DNA from: Gemmatimonadaceae bacterium
GTDB taxonomy: Bacteria; Gemmatimonadota; Gemmatimonadetes; Gemmatimonadales; Gemmatimonadaceae
Assembly: GCA_025358925.1 (NCBI GenBank)
Contig: JANYHT010000045.1
Span: 1 to 64,000 of the forward strand
Length of the DNA stretch: 64,000 nt
Direction: 5' to 3'
Positions 18,726-26,303 of this stretch are shown one piece after another (position 1 is the stretch's first letter; every line of letters starts with the position of its first letter). Both the position numbers and the translations under genes were made by a program. The notes under the pieces were generated by a model. It was not told the DNA's origin. It saw only the letters and a list, made by a program, of their open reading frames with translations, and searched no databases.

Positions 18726-20183
18726 ATGCGCCGACAGACATTGATTCCGGCATCGGTTCGCCTGATCGCGCCGATGCTTGCAACCGCGTTGCTCGGAGCC
18801 TGCGGCCAATTCACACCAACCGAAGTCAAGAACCCGAATCTCACCGACGACCAGTTCCTCGGCACACCTGCGGCTGGCGCAGCGTGGCTTCGTGGCACGC
18901 AGCGACAGTTTCTGATCACGCTCAATAACGTGGTGCTGAACAGCGAGATCATGTCGGACAACTACTTCAACAATTACACAACCAACAATCAGCAATTCGA
19001 CACTCCCATCATCGCGTATATCGACGGCGATGTTACCGCGATACAGAACAGCGTGGCGCGCTTGCGCACCATGGCGACGTTTGGACTGGACAGCGTGTTC
19101 CCGCGTGATCCGCTCGTGACAGCCAACGACAAGGCCGAGTTGTACTACTTCCGGGGCGTCTCGAGCATGTTCGCCGGCGAGTCGTTTGTGGGGTTGCCGG
19201 CGGTGGCCAATGGCGAGGTGGTAACGTGGCAGGCACACCTGAATGCCGCCGTGGCCGATTTTCTGCAAGCCCGCACGCTGTCGACCGATGCACCGAGTCA
19301 GTTGAGTTATACGTTGGCGCTGGCGCGCGTCTACTACCGATTGGGTGACAAGGCGAAGGCTGTCGTGGAAGCACAGGCGCTGCTGGCGGCGAATCCGACA
19401 TTTATTCGAAACGCGACGTTCGATCCTGTCAACGGCCCTACGAACAGCATGCAGGGCGTGCTAACAGCGTCGGTCAACAATTTCCAACCGTTGCCACGAC
19501 TCGATTTTCTCGATCCGAAGTATCCCAATCGCGGCACAACGGTACAGAGTCCGATCGCATTTCTCAAAGCGGAAGAAGCGCACTTGATCATCGCCGAAGG
19601 ATTGATGGCAGACAACAATCTGGCGGCCGCGCGGGATCGACTGAAACTGTTACTCACGCTTGTGTCATCGCGCACAACGGAACTGGTCGACAGCCGTTTG
19701 CAACTGCGCGGCCGTGCTGGTGGAAAAATTGTCTATCCCAATACCTCGGACACGAAGGTGGCGTTCGCCGCCAATGAGCCACTGCTCGACGGTTTTGTGC
19801 TCACGCGTTCCGCCGCGACTGTTCGCGTTCCGACGGTGTCCGGCACTTCGATGACGAACGCGCGCATTGACGCGATTGCCACGGTCGATGATGCGCTCTA
19901 TGTACTCTATCTCATGCGTCAGGAGATTTTCCTCGCCGAAGGACGTCGCGCCGCCGACCTCGGGATTCGAATGCCTGTCGCACTTACGGAAATCATTGCG
20001 AATCCGCACACGAAGGACGGCGAACCGTACACGCAACCGGTCATTCCGGCGTTCATTCCGAGGGGTTTTGATATGGATGCATTCACATACAACCAGGCTG
20101 CCAAAACCGTGACGATGAAGGTTGACATGAACCGGCTGCTGGTCCAGAACAAGACGTCCGCAGCGGTCCTGCCCTTCCACTAA
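18726..20183 (+). CDS. SusD/RagB-like outer membrane lipoprotein
   Basis: The 485-residue product starts at ATG 18726, two bases after the SusC stop. It has a lipoprotein signal with lipobox LLGAC (Cys26 or so). The body is alpha-helical with TPR-like pairs (YTLALARVYYRLGDKAKAVVEAQ, given here across residues 195-220; AEEAHLIIAEGLMA; MRQEIFLAEGRRAADLGIRM), as in SusD proteins, where the helix bundle docks on SusC and captures the ligand at the surface. The early Asn-Pro-Asn motif KNPNLTDDQF is typical of the Gemmatimonadota branch. It is certainly the partner of the SusC gene. Its ligand cannot be deduced. Confidence 0.85.
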   Translation: MRRQTLIPASVRLIAPMLATALLGACGQFTPTEVKNPNLTDDQFLGTPAAGAAWLRGTQRQFLITLNNVVLNSEIMSDNYFNNYTTNNQQFDTPIIAYIDGDVTAIQNSVARLRTMATFGLDSVFPRDPLVTANDKAELYYFRGVSSMFAGESFVGLPAVANGEVVTWQAHLNAAVADFLQARTLSTDAPSQLSYTLALARVYYRLGDKAKAVVEAQALLAANPTFIRNATFDPVNGPTNSMQGVLTASVNNFQPLPRLDFLDPKYPNRGTTVQSPIAFLKAEEAHLIIAEGLMADNNLAAARDRLKLLLTLVSSRTTELVDSRLQLRGRAGGKIVYPNTSDTKVAFAANEPLLDGFVLTRSAATVRVPTVSGTSMTNARIDAIATVDDALYVLYLMRQEIFLAEGRRAADLGIRMPVALTEIIANPHTKDGEPYTQPVIPAFIPRGFDMDAFTYNQAAKTVTMKVDMNRLLVQNKTSAAVLPFH

Positions 20184-20199
20184 TCGCGCGAGACACGTC

Positions 20200-21372
20200 A
20201 TGAAAGAAGTCCGTCATTCAGTCGCGCACCGAGTGCGTCGTCGTGCGCGATGCGCTGTTGTGGTCACCGCATTCCTCCCGCAGATGCGAGGCGCGCGCGC
20301 GCAAGAGGCTCGGCCTGCACAGCCGACACGCATTACCGTCGTGGGCCCAGGCCCAACGAACACGATCAGCGATGTCCCCGGCCTGAAGGTTGGCCAGTAT
20401 TCCAAGTTCGGCGACGGCTATCGCACCGGTACGACCGTCGTGCGCACCGAACGGGGCGCGACCGCAGGTTACAGTCAGATGGGCGGCGCTCCGGGCACGA
20501 AGGAAACAGATCTGCTGAAGCCCGGTGGCCAAGTGCGCACGGTGCAGGCCATCATGCTCAGCGGCGGCAGCGCGTATGGTCTCGATGCAGCAACGGGTGT
20601 GATGCGCTGGATGGAGGAGCACAATTTCGGAGTGCCTGTCGGCGCAGGCGTTGTGCCCATCGTGCCCGCGGCCATTTTGATGGATCTTGGACGCGGCGGC
20701 GATTTCAAGAAACGTCCCGATGCCGACTTTGGATATAAGGCAACGGCAGCCGCCACCAGCGAGGCCGTTCACATCGGTCGCGAAGGCGCGGGGATGGGCG
20801 CTGGATGGGGACTCGGTTCCGCCAGCGTGAAACTGTCGAACGGTTATACGGTGGGAGCCATTGTCGGACTCAATCCTGGCGGCTCACCGGTCGATCCCAA
20901 GACCTGCTTACCGTACGGGCTGATGCTTGAACTCGGCAACGAATTTCACCTAGTGCAACCGAGCGCCCAAGAATGCGCGGCTGCGGCCACGGGACGCGGT
21001 GGGCCGAACGATGGTTCGGACAACGCGGTCACCAATACCACGATTGCGGTGGTGGCCACCGATGCGCCGTTGGAGGATCTGGAGGCCGAACGCATGGCGG
21101 TGATTGCCAACGACGGATTGGCGCGCTCCATCCGACCGATTCATGGTATCGGCGATGGTGATACCGTGTTTGGTCTCGCCACAACGGCGCCCACGCACAC
21201 GCTGTCGAATGCCGACTTGGGCGCGATCTTCAACGCCGCTGCCGACGTGCTCGGACGGGCGGTGGTGCACGCCGTGCTTTCGTCCAAGCAATTGGGCACG
21301 AGTCGCGTGGGGTACTGTCAGCAGTATCCGAGTGCGTGCGTGTTGCGCGTCGGCGATGGTAAGAAAGAGTGA
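20200..21372 (+). CDS. P1-family peptidase (DmpA-type aminopeptidase/esterase)
   Basis: The 390-residue protein has the P1/DmpA layout: TISDVPGLKVGQYSKF near the start, TGTTVVRTERGAT, the glycine-rich substrate loop LSGGSAYGLDAATGVMRWME, and the autoproteolysis region VTNTTIAVVATDAPL. There the N-T bond would release a Thr nucleophile, as in NylC-like members, rather than the Ser of DmpA. The family cleaves N-terminal D- or L-amino acids, beta-peptides or nylon oligomers. The N-terminus (residues 18-35) is hydrophobic and ends in RAQE, so a signal peptide and periplasmic location are likely. It sits 16 bp after SusD, ideal for trimming an imported peptide. The start is ATG 20200. Confidence 0.87.
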   Translation: MKEVRHSVAHRVRRRARCAVVVTAFLPQMRGARAQEARPAQPTRITVVGPGPTNTISDVPGLKVGQYSKFGDGYRTGTTVVRTERGATAGYSQMGGAPGTKETDLLKPGGQVRTVQAIMLSGGSAYGLDAATGVMRWMEEHNFGVPVGAGVVPIVPAAILMDLGRGGDFKKRPDADFGYKATAAATSEAVHIGREGAGMGAGWGLGSASVKLSNGYTVGAIVGLNPGGSPVDPKTCLPYGLMLELGNEFHLVQPSAQECAAAATGRGGPNDGSDNAVTNTTIAVVATDAPLEDLEAERMAVIANDGLARSIRPIHGIGDGDTVFGLATTAPTHTLSNADLGAIFNAAADVLGRAVVHAVLSSKQLGTSRVGYCQQYPSACVLRVGDGKKE

Positions 21373-21394
21373 CGCGCGCCGTCGCGACACGCGT

Positions 21395-22474
21395 ATGCAT
21401 CACGTGAAGAGGCTCGCATCCGTCGTGCTGGCGGTCGCCGTGCTCGCTGCACGATTGCTAGCGGGCGCACCATCGGTGGCGCTCGTCGCCGCGACGACCC
21501 TCGATCTGTATTTCATCGACGTCGAGGGTGGACAGGCAACGCTCATCGTGACGCCAGCCGGCGCATCGTTTCTGATTGATGCCGGCTTCCCGAGCGATGG
21601 GACATTCAATTCAAAGTCCGGCGCGCCAGCACAAGCGCGTGACGCGCAGCGGGTGCTCGCGGCAGCACATGATGCCGGGCTGCGGCAGATCGATCATCTC
21701 ATGGTGACGCACTATCATGCCGACCACATGGGCGGTGTGATGGAGCTTGCGCAGCTGATCCCAATTCGTTCGTTCATTGATCACGGCGCACCGAGTGCCG
21801 ACGCGGAAGTCGCGGTGCCTGGTACGCAGGCGTTGTACGAAGCGTATGTCGCACTTCGCGCGAAGGGCAAACACATCGAGCCCAAGCCTGGTGATCGTCT
21901 CCCGATAAAAGGCGTGGACGTGGTGATACTGGCAAGCGGTGGAGCCGTGTTGACCAAACCACTTGCTGGTGCCGGCTCGCCGAACCCGTCATGCTCCGGC
22001 GAGGGTGTTCCGGCGCAGGAGAAAACAGAGAACCCACGCTCGACGGCCGTTCATGTGCGGTACGGCAAATTCTCGCTGCTCGACGTTGGTGATCTGACCG
22101 GTCCGCCGCTGTTCGCTCTGACGTGTCCGACGGATCTGATTGGTGCGGCAAGCGTGTATCTCGTTGCGCACCACGGCGGCGCAGACGGATCCGATCCGTC
22201 GCTATTCGCAGCCGTGAAACCGCGTGTCGCGATTATGAATAACGGACCGCGCAAAGGTGCGCAGGCAAGGACGTTCGCGACGATCGCGCAAATGCCAACC
22301 ATTGATATTTGGCAGTTGCATCGAAGTCTCAATGCGGGTGTTGAAAACATGCCGGACGACCGCATCGCCAATCTTGACGAAAGTACGAATGCGTGGATTA
22401 AGGTGTCCGCGAGCAGGGATGGCTCATTCACGGTGACCAACGGACGCACGGGCTTCAAGAAGGTTTACCAGTGA
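21395..22474 (+). CDS. Secreted metallo-beta-lactamase-fold hydrolase (ComEC-C-terminal-like)
   Basis: The 359-residue protein has a signal peptide (MHHVKRLASVVLAVAVLAAR) and a metallo-beta-lactamase fold: LYFIDVEGGQATLIVTPAG, then FLIDAGFP, the zinc motif HYHADHMGG, STAVHVRYGKFSLLDVGD, and the last ligand His in LVAHHGGADGSD. This subgroup resembles the ComEC/Rec2 C-terminal domain found as stand-alone exported hydrolases. Substrates of such proteins are mostly unknown; phosphodiesters and lactones are candidates. ATG 21395 lies 22 bp after the P1 peptidase stop, so it closes the operon. Its TGA (22472-22474) touches the stop of the convergent PEP-CTERM gene with no base between. Confidence 0.8.
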   Translation: MHHVKRLASVVLAVAVLAARLLAGAPSVALVAATTLDLYFIDVEGGQATLIVTPAGASFLIDAGFPSDGTFNSKSGAPAQARDAQRVLAAAHDAGLRQIDHLMVTHYHADHMGGVMELAQLIPIRSFIDHGAPSADAEVAVPGTQALYEAYVALRAKGKHIEPKPGDRLPIKGVDVVILASGGAVLTKPLAGAGSPNPSCSGEGVPAQEKTENPRSTAVHVRYGKFSLLDVGDLTGPPLFALTCPTDLIGAASVYLVAHHGGADGSDPSLFAAVKPRVAIMNNGPRKGAQARTFATIAQMPTIDIWQLHRSLNAGVENMPDDRIANLDESTNAWIKVSASRDGSFTVTNGRTGFKKVYQ

Positions 22475-23344
22475 TCAGTTCCGCCGAATGCGACGACGCA
22501 TGAACGTGATCGCGAGCAATCCTGCCGCCATCAGTGCGTAGGTGCTGGGCTCCGGCGCCACCGTGTCCGGCACGGTTTCCGCATAGATGAAATCGTCCAT
22601 CACCACCACGTCACGCGAGACGCCGTTCTGATCGGTGGCGCCCGCAGCGAGTGCAGTGTTGCCACTCGTGATTCGCACGCGACTCACGACGGATGATCCG
22701 AACGAGACACCGAGAAACGAGAAAGCACCGACGGGCGTGAAGAATGTGCCGAGTGACGCGTTGGCCCCGTCGAAGAACTGGAGTGATGTGGTGCTGGCCA
22801 GATCGACATCGCTGAAGACGGCGCCGAAACCGCGACTGAGCGCGGAGTTGGAGGAGCCAGCAACAAAGAAATTGACATCGACGATGTTGCTGCCGATGGC
22901 GGTGAACAGACGTTGCGCGCTAAACGTATCAAACGTGTTTACGTACGACGGGTCGATATTTCCGAATCGGACAGACGTGGATAACCCCGCGTTCGCGCTC
23001 ACGGCAAACCCGGTGCCCGGGGTTGAAAACACCACACCGCGCGGTGAGGTGACGTTGAAGAAGTTTGCTGCGAGGTTGTTAGGCGCGGACGATGCATCGG
23101 GCACGCCATCCCAATTGATTTCGCGTCGGCCGCTGCCGAACGACCCCGCAACGTTGGTATTCAGTGGTCCAAGCGATGCACGAAATGCATCAACCTGCGT
23201 CTGAATCGCGGCGGCGTTCGCCCCACCAGCGAACGTCTGTACTTGTGCACCTGCGCCGCTGGACACAACGACGGTGAGCGCAAATACTGCGCAACGTCGC
23301 GCGTTCGCCGATGACGTTGCAAAACAATTTGGCGAGAAAAACAT
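22475..23344 (-). CDS. Secreted PEP-CTERM sorting domain protein
   Basis: The 289-residue protein begins with a signal peptide (hydrophobic AVFALTVVVSSGAGAQ) and ends with the PEP-CTERM signal APEPSTYALMAAGLLAITFM then RRRIRR. The body is Asn-, Ser- and Gly-rich and beta-like, with INWDGVPDASSAPNNL and FFNVTSPRGVVFSTPG, phrases seen in a class of PEP-CTERM proteins with a jelly-roll-like domain. GGAG is about 9 nt before ATG 23344. It is unrelated in body sequence to the PEP-CTERM protein at 1784. An exosortase encoded elsewhere would be needed to process both. Its function on the cell surface or in exopolysaccharide is unknown. Confidence 0.82.
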   Translation of the reverse strand: MFFSPNCFATSSANARRCAVFALTVVVSSGAGAQVQTFAGGANAAAIQTQVDAFRASLGPLNTNVAGSFGSGRREINWDGVPDASSAPNNLAANFFNVTSPRGVVFSTPGTGFAVSANAGLSTSVRFGNIDPSYVNTFDTFSAQRLFTAIGSNIVDVNFFVAGSSNSALSRGFGAVFSDVDLASTTSLQFFDGANASLGTFFTPVGAFSFLGVSFGSSVVSRVRITSGNTALAAGATDQNGVSRDVVVMDDFIYAETVPDTVAPEPSTYALMAAGLLAITFMRRRIRRN

Positions 23345-23601
23345 AGGGGCATCTCCGCGTGAGGACGGGATTGGGTTGACCTTTGCGCCACCGCGAGTGA
23401 GCTATGCTCGCCCGCGTGCACAAGCACCGCAAGCGCACTGGACTGTTGTCGTCAGGAATGCACGTTACGGCGTAACGAGTCGCGCACCGGCTCGAACGCG
23501 TGACGCTGTCCACACGGTTGATCGTCACCACTCACGACGAGACGCGACTTCGTCGAACTTGTGACGCGTGTGTGTTTAATCCCTTACTCACGTCCTCGAC
23601 G
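23345..23601. other. Intergenic region with leader of the PEP-CTERM gene
   Basis: No gene is supported. An inverted repeat GAGC-TAT-GCTC near 23399-23409 lies about 55 bp upstream of the leftward PEP-CTERM start and could be an operator or part of its promoter; nothing else stands out. Confidence 0.35.
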
Positions 23602-23899
23602 ATGAACCGCGCAACTCTCATGACGAAACCAGACATTGATGGCATTGCGCCATTCTTCAATCATGCTTAAGAACGTGGGCGTAGCGCTACTGCCAAACCT
23701 TATGCGAGACAACAACAAAGGTTGGACCCGATGGGACGCGCATCTCTACGTTCTAGATCCGGACGCGTTAGCCGCAGAATTCTCGTCGCGTTTTGTGGTG
23801 TTGTGGCAACCCGTTAAGGACGACAATGATGGCTTGCGTGGATTCGAACTCTTAGATACCGACGGATACGTGCTGTACTTCGGCCATCTTCGCTCGTGA
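23602..23899 (+). pseudogene. Broken VOC/glyoxalase-family gene
   Basis: Frame 1 from ATG 23602 or 23620 gives MTKPDIDGIAPFF, a usual VOC (glyoxalase/bleomycin resistance) opening, but stops within nine codons at TAA 23668. Frame 2 from about 23640 then gives the second half: a metal-side strand IMLKNVG, then GWTRWDAHLYVLDPDALAAE and LRGFELLDTDGYVLYFG to TGA 23897-23899. About 40-50 residues between the two halves are missing. So there is an internal deletion with a frameshift. The second half alone could be translated as a short peptide, but it lacks the paired beta-alpha-beta unit needed for the fold. Confidence 0.7.
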
Positions 23900-24837
23900 C
23901 TCCAACGATACTTGTCGCGACGTGGCGCGATGGGGTATTCGCGTTTACTGGTGAGACCGGCCAGCGGGAGCTTGTTGGTCAGTCGGTTCGAACGCTGGCG
24001 CGCGACGCGCAGGGCCGTGCGCTGGCCATCGTCGATGGACATCTTCTTTGCCGACGCGCGCATAACGGTGAGTGGAGTACGATCATGCACAGCGACCATC
24101 AACTCGCGTGTGCCGTTGCCGTTGGCGATATCGTCTACGTCGGGACAGACGACGCTCGCGTACTACGCGTGCGCGTAACCGGCGAGATCGACCAACTCGG
24201 CAGTTTCGACTGCGTGTCGGGGAGAGACACGTGGTACGCGGGTTCGACCATCGTTGACGGCCAGCGTGTTGGACCACCGCTTGGGATTCGCTCAATCACC
24301 GCAACATCGAACGGTACCGTGCTGCTCGCGAATGTTCACGTCGGCGGCATTCCGCGGTCGACGGACGGCGGTATGACATGGCAATCCACTATCGACGTCG
24401 ACAGCGACGTCCACGAAGTTGTTGCGCATCCGCTCGACGAGAGGGTCGTGATCGCGGCGGCCGCAACTGGGCTCTGCATCAGTCGGGATAGTGGAGCAAC
24501 ATGGGCTGTCGAAACAGCCGGACTTCATGCGTCATACTGCAGCGCCGTAGCGTTTTCGGGAAATGACATTCTTGTGTCCGCGTCTGCACACCATTTCGCA
24601 ATTGCAGGCGCCGTGTATCGACGACCAATCGACGGGCACGGTACGCTGGTGCCGGTCAGTGCTGGCCTGCCCCGCTGGGTTGATGGCATCGTCGACACGG
24701 GTTGCATCGGAACGCGTGCGTCGACCCTTGCGGTGGCCGACGCTGGTGGCAACCTCTACGTGTCATTGAACGTCGGCAGCACGTGGTCTCGTCGCGTCAC
24801 CGGCCTTTCAGCGCCGAGTAGTGTGCTGATTGTTTGA
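23896..24837 (+). CDS. BNR/Asp-box beta-propeller protein
   Basis: The 313-residue protein carries BNR (Asp-box) repeats: STDGGMTW near residue 155, SRDSGATW near 197 and a weaker NVGSTW near 295. Each sits at the end of a blade strand, as in sortilin-like and YCF48-like propellers. There is no signal peptide, so it may act in the cytoplasm. Catalytic residues of sialidases (RIP motif, Tyr/Glu pair) are not seen, so an enzyme role is not supported. GTG 23896 overlaps the stop of the broken VOC gene (GTGA), so it may have been translated in coupling with it and may now be less well expressed. Function unknown. Confidence 0.72.
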   Translation: MTPTILVATWRDGVFAFTGETGQRELVGQSVRTLARDAQGRALAIVDGHLLCRRAHNGEWSTIMHSDHQLACAVAVGDIVYVGTDDARVLRVRVTGEIDQLGSFDCVSGRDTWYAGSTIVDGQRVGPPLGIRSITATSNGTVLLANVHVGGIPRSTDGGMTWQSTIDVDSDVHEVVAHPLDERVVIAAAATGLCISRDSGATWAVETAGLHASYCSAVAFSGNDILVSASAHHFAIAGAVYRRPIDGHGTLVPVSAGLPRWVDGIVDTGCIGTRASTLAVADAGGNLYVSLNVGSTWSRRVTGLSAPSSVLIV

Positions 24838-24985
24838 GCGTCTCGTCGCGCTTGTTTGCGACACAGATCTCTCAGGAGCAAACTGACGGTACGATGAAAC
24901 GATCTCTACGAGTAGGATTTTGAGTGTCAATCGCGGTCGCGTCCCAACCTTGCGTTTGGCGGCCTTTACACTCACTGAGGAACGA

Positions 24986-25375
24986 ATGGCTTTGGTCGGC
25001 AACGTACTCTGGTTCGTGTTCGGCGGCGGCATATTTGCGTGGTGTCTCTGGATGTTCGGAGGTGTCGTGCTTGCGATGACCGTCGTTGGTCTTCCGTTCG
25101 CAATCGCCGCGTTTCGCATTGCGGGATTTGCCGCGTTTCCGTTTGGTCGGCAACTCGTCGACGCGCAAGAACTCGGCGAATCGCGCGTGATGGGCACTGG
25201 CATCGCGAATGTGCTCTGGGTAGTCCTGGCCGGTCTGTGGCTCGCCATAGCGCACGCGATCGCCGGCGTATTGTGCTGTCTCACCGTGATCGGGATTCCC
25301 TTTGGGTTGGCGCACTTCAAACTCGCTAGGGTCTGCTTCGCCCCACTCGGCAAACGTGCGGTTGCAGTATCGTAA
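24986..25375 (+). CDS. yccF: YccF-domain inner membrane protein
   Basis: This 129-residue membrane protein contains the two-copy YccF pattern: a first unit LVGNVLWFVFGGGIFAWCLW then VVGLPFAIAAFRIAGFAAFPFG, and a second unit GIANVLWVVLAGLWLAIAHA then TVIGIPFGLAHFKLARVCFAP. The paired N-x-L-W-x-x-x-x-G and G-x-P-F-x motifs define the family. Homologues in enterobacteria are small inner membrane proteins of unknown function. GAGGAA at 24977-24982 is well placed before ATG 24986. No neighbour gives a hint of its role. Confidence 0.88.
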   Translation: MALVGNVLWFVFGGGIFAWCLWMFGGVVLAMTVVGLPFAIAAFRIAGFAAFPFGRQLVDAQELGESRVMGTGIANVLWVVLAGLWLAIAHAIAGVLCCLTVIGIPFGLAHFKLARVCFAPLGKRAVAVS

Positions 25376-25858
25376 AATGCCACCAGTCTTCCGCGCGACG
25401 CTTGCGTCACCGTCGTAGCATGCGTCTCACGGATTCGCAGAGGAACTTGACTGGCGCGTACGTCGTCATGGCGACCGCAAATCTCAACGGGACGTGTCGA
25501 TCGCTCAAGCGGGCTCCGGCAAAGTGAAAGGCGTACGGCAAGCACCGAAATTTGCACTGCGTTTATTTCAACAGGAGCCTACCTCGCGCTCCCTCATTTG
25601 GTCGAAGCGATTGCCCGCGATCATCGACAACTATGCCGACATTGGTGAGTTCATCGAATGGTCCGACGAAGGCGTGAGCATGGTACCAGCAAACGACGCG
25701 TAGAAGCTGTGGGTGATTACTTCGTGTACGCGCTCACGCATGGACACGCGGTGGTTGAGACGAAGTCACCGGCGCCTCGTGACCGCTCGCGAACATATCG
25801 GCAGGTTCGTACCTTTAGTACAGATTCAGTCTTCCACCTATTTGTTGAGGCGTGCGCC
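25376..25858. other. Region without a supported gene
   Basis: A 69-codon frame at 25494-25703 with a GTG start encodes a peptide with a plausible helical middle (SKRLPAIIDNYADIGEFIEW) but no recognised family, signal or ribosome-binding site. Another frame nearby has AYLALPHLVEAIARDH. These may be fragments of one decayed gene. The last bases hold GAGG at 25847-25850, the ribosome-binding site of the next gene. Confidence 0.35.
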
Positions 25859-26245
25859 ATGGACAACGCGTCCCCCGAAAAAATCGTGTATCCAGCAGCC
25901 GGTCCCTATCCATTCTCAAACGCCATTCGCGCTGGCGACTTTGTGTATGTGTCGGGACAAATCGCGTTTCTCGCGGATGGTTCGGTCTCTTCTGGCAGCA
26001 TCGAAGCGCAAACAAAAATCGTGCTCGAGAGCGTTAAAGCCATCCTCGAAGTGACCGGCTGCGACATGTCTGACGTGATCAAATGCGGCTGCACCCTTCA
26101 GGACGCACGTGATTTCAGCGGCTTCAACACGGTCTACGCGACATACTTTCCCACGGAGCCACCGGTACGTACCACCATCGTCGTTCAGCACGTCTTAAAC
26201 GCCCGCGTCGAAATCGATTGCGTCGCCTTCCACCCCGTTTCGTGA
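25859..26245 (+). CDS. ridA: RidA/YjgF/Rid-family protein
   Basis: The 128-residue protein has the Rid-family layout: GPYPFSNAIRAGDFVYVSGQ with a conserved Ser-Gly-Gln strand, then EAQTKIVLESVKAILEVTGC, DVIKCGCTLQDARDFSGFN, YFPTEPPVRTTIVVQHV with the Arg that binds the substrate carboxylate in active RidA, and VEIDCVAF. RidA deaminates reactive 2-aminoacrylate and other enamine/imine intermediates. GAGG lies 8 nt before ATG 25859. The gene stands alone between debris and the cyclase gene. It is about 7 kb from an amino-acid-oxidase-like gene that would generate imines, although a direct link is only a thought. Confidence 0.85.
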   Translation: MDNASPEKIVYPAAGPYPFSNAIRAGDFVYVSGQIAFLADGSVSSGSIEAQTKIVLESVKAILEVTGCDMSDVIKCGCTLQDARDFSGFNTVYATYFPTEPPVRTTIVVQHVLNARVEIDCVAFHPVS

Positions 26246-26303
26246 TCCACAGAGTGCCAGCGCGCGCGAATGTGCTGTCTCCGCGCGTGTTGCGCGCGTT
26301 CTG

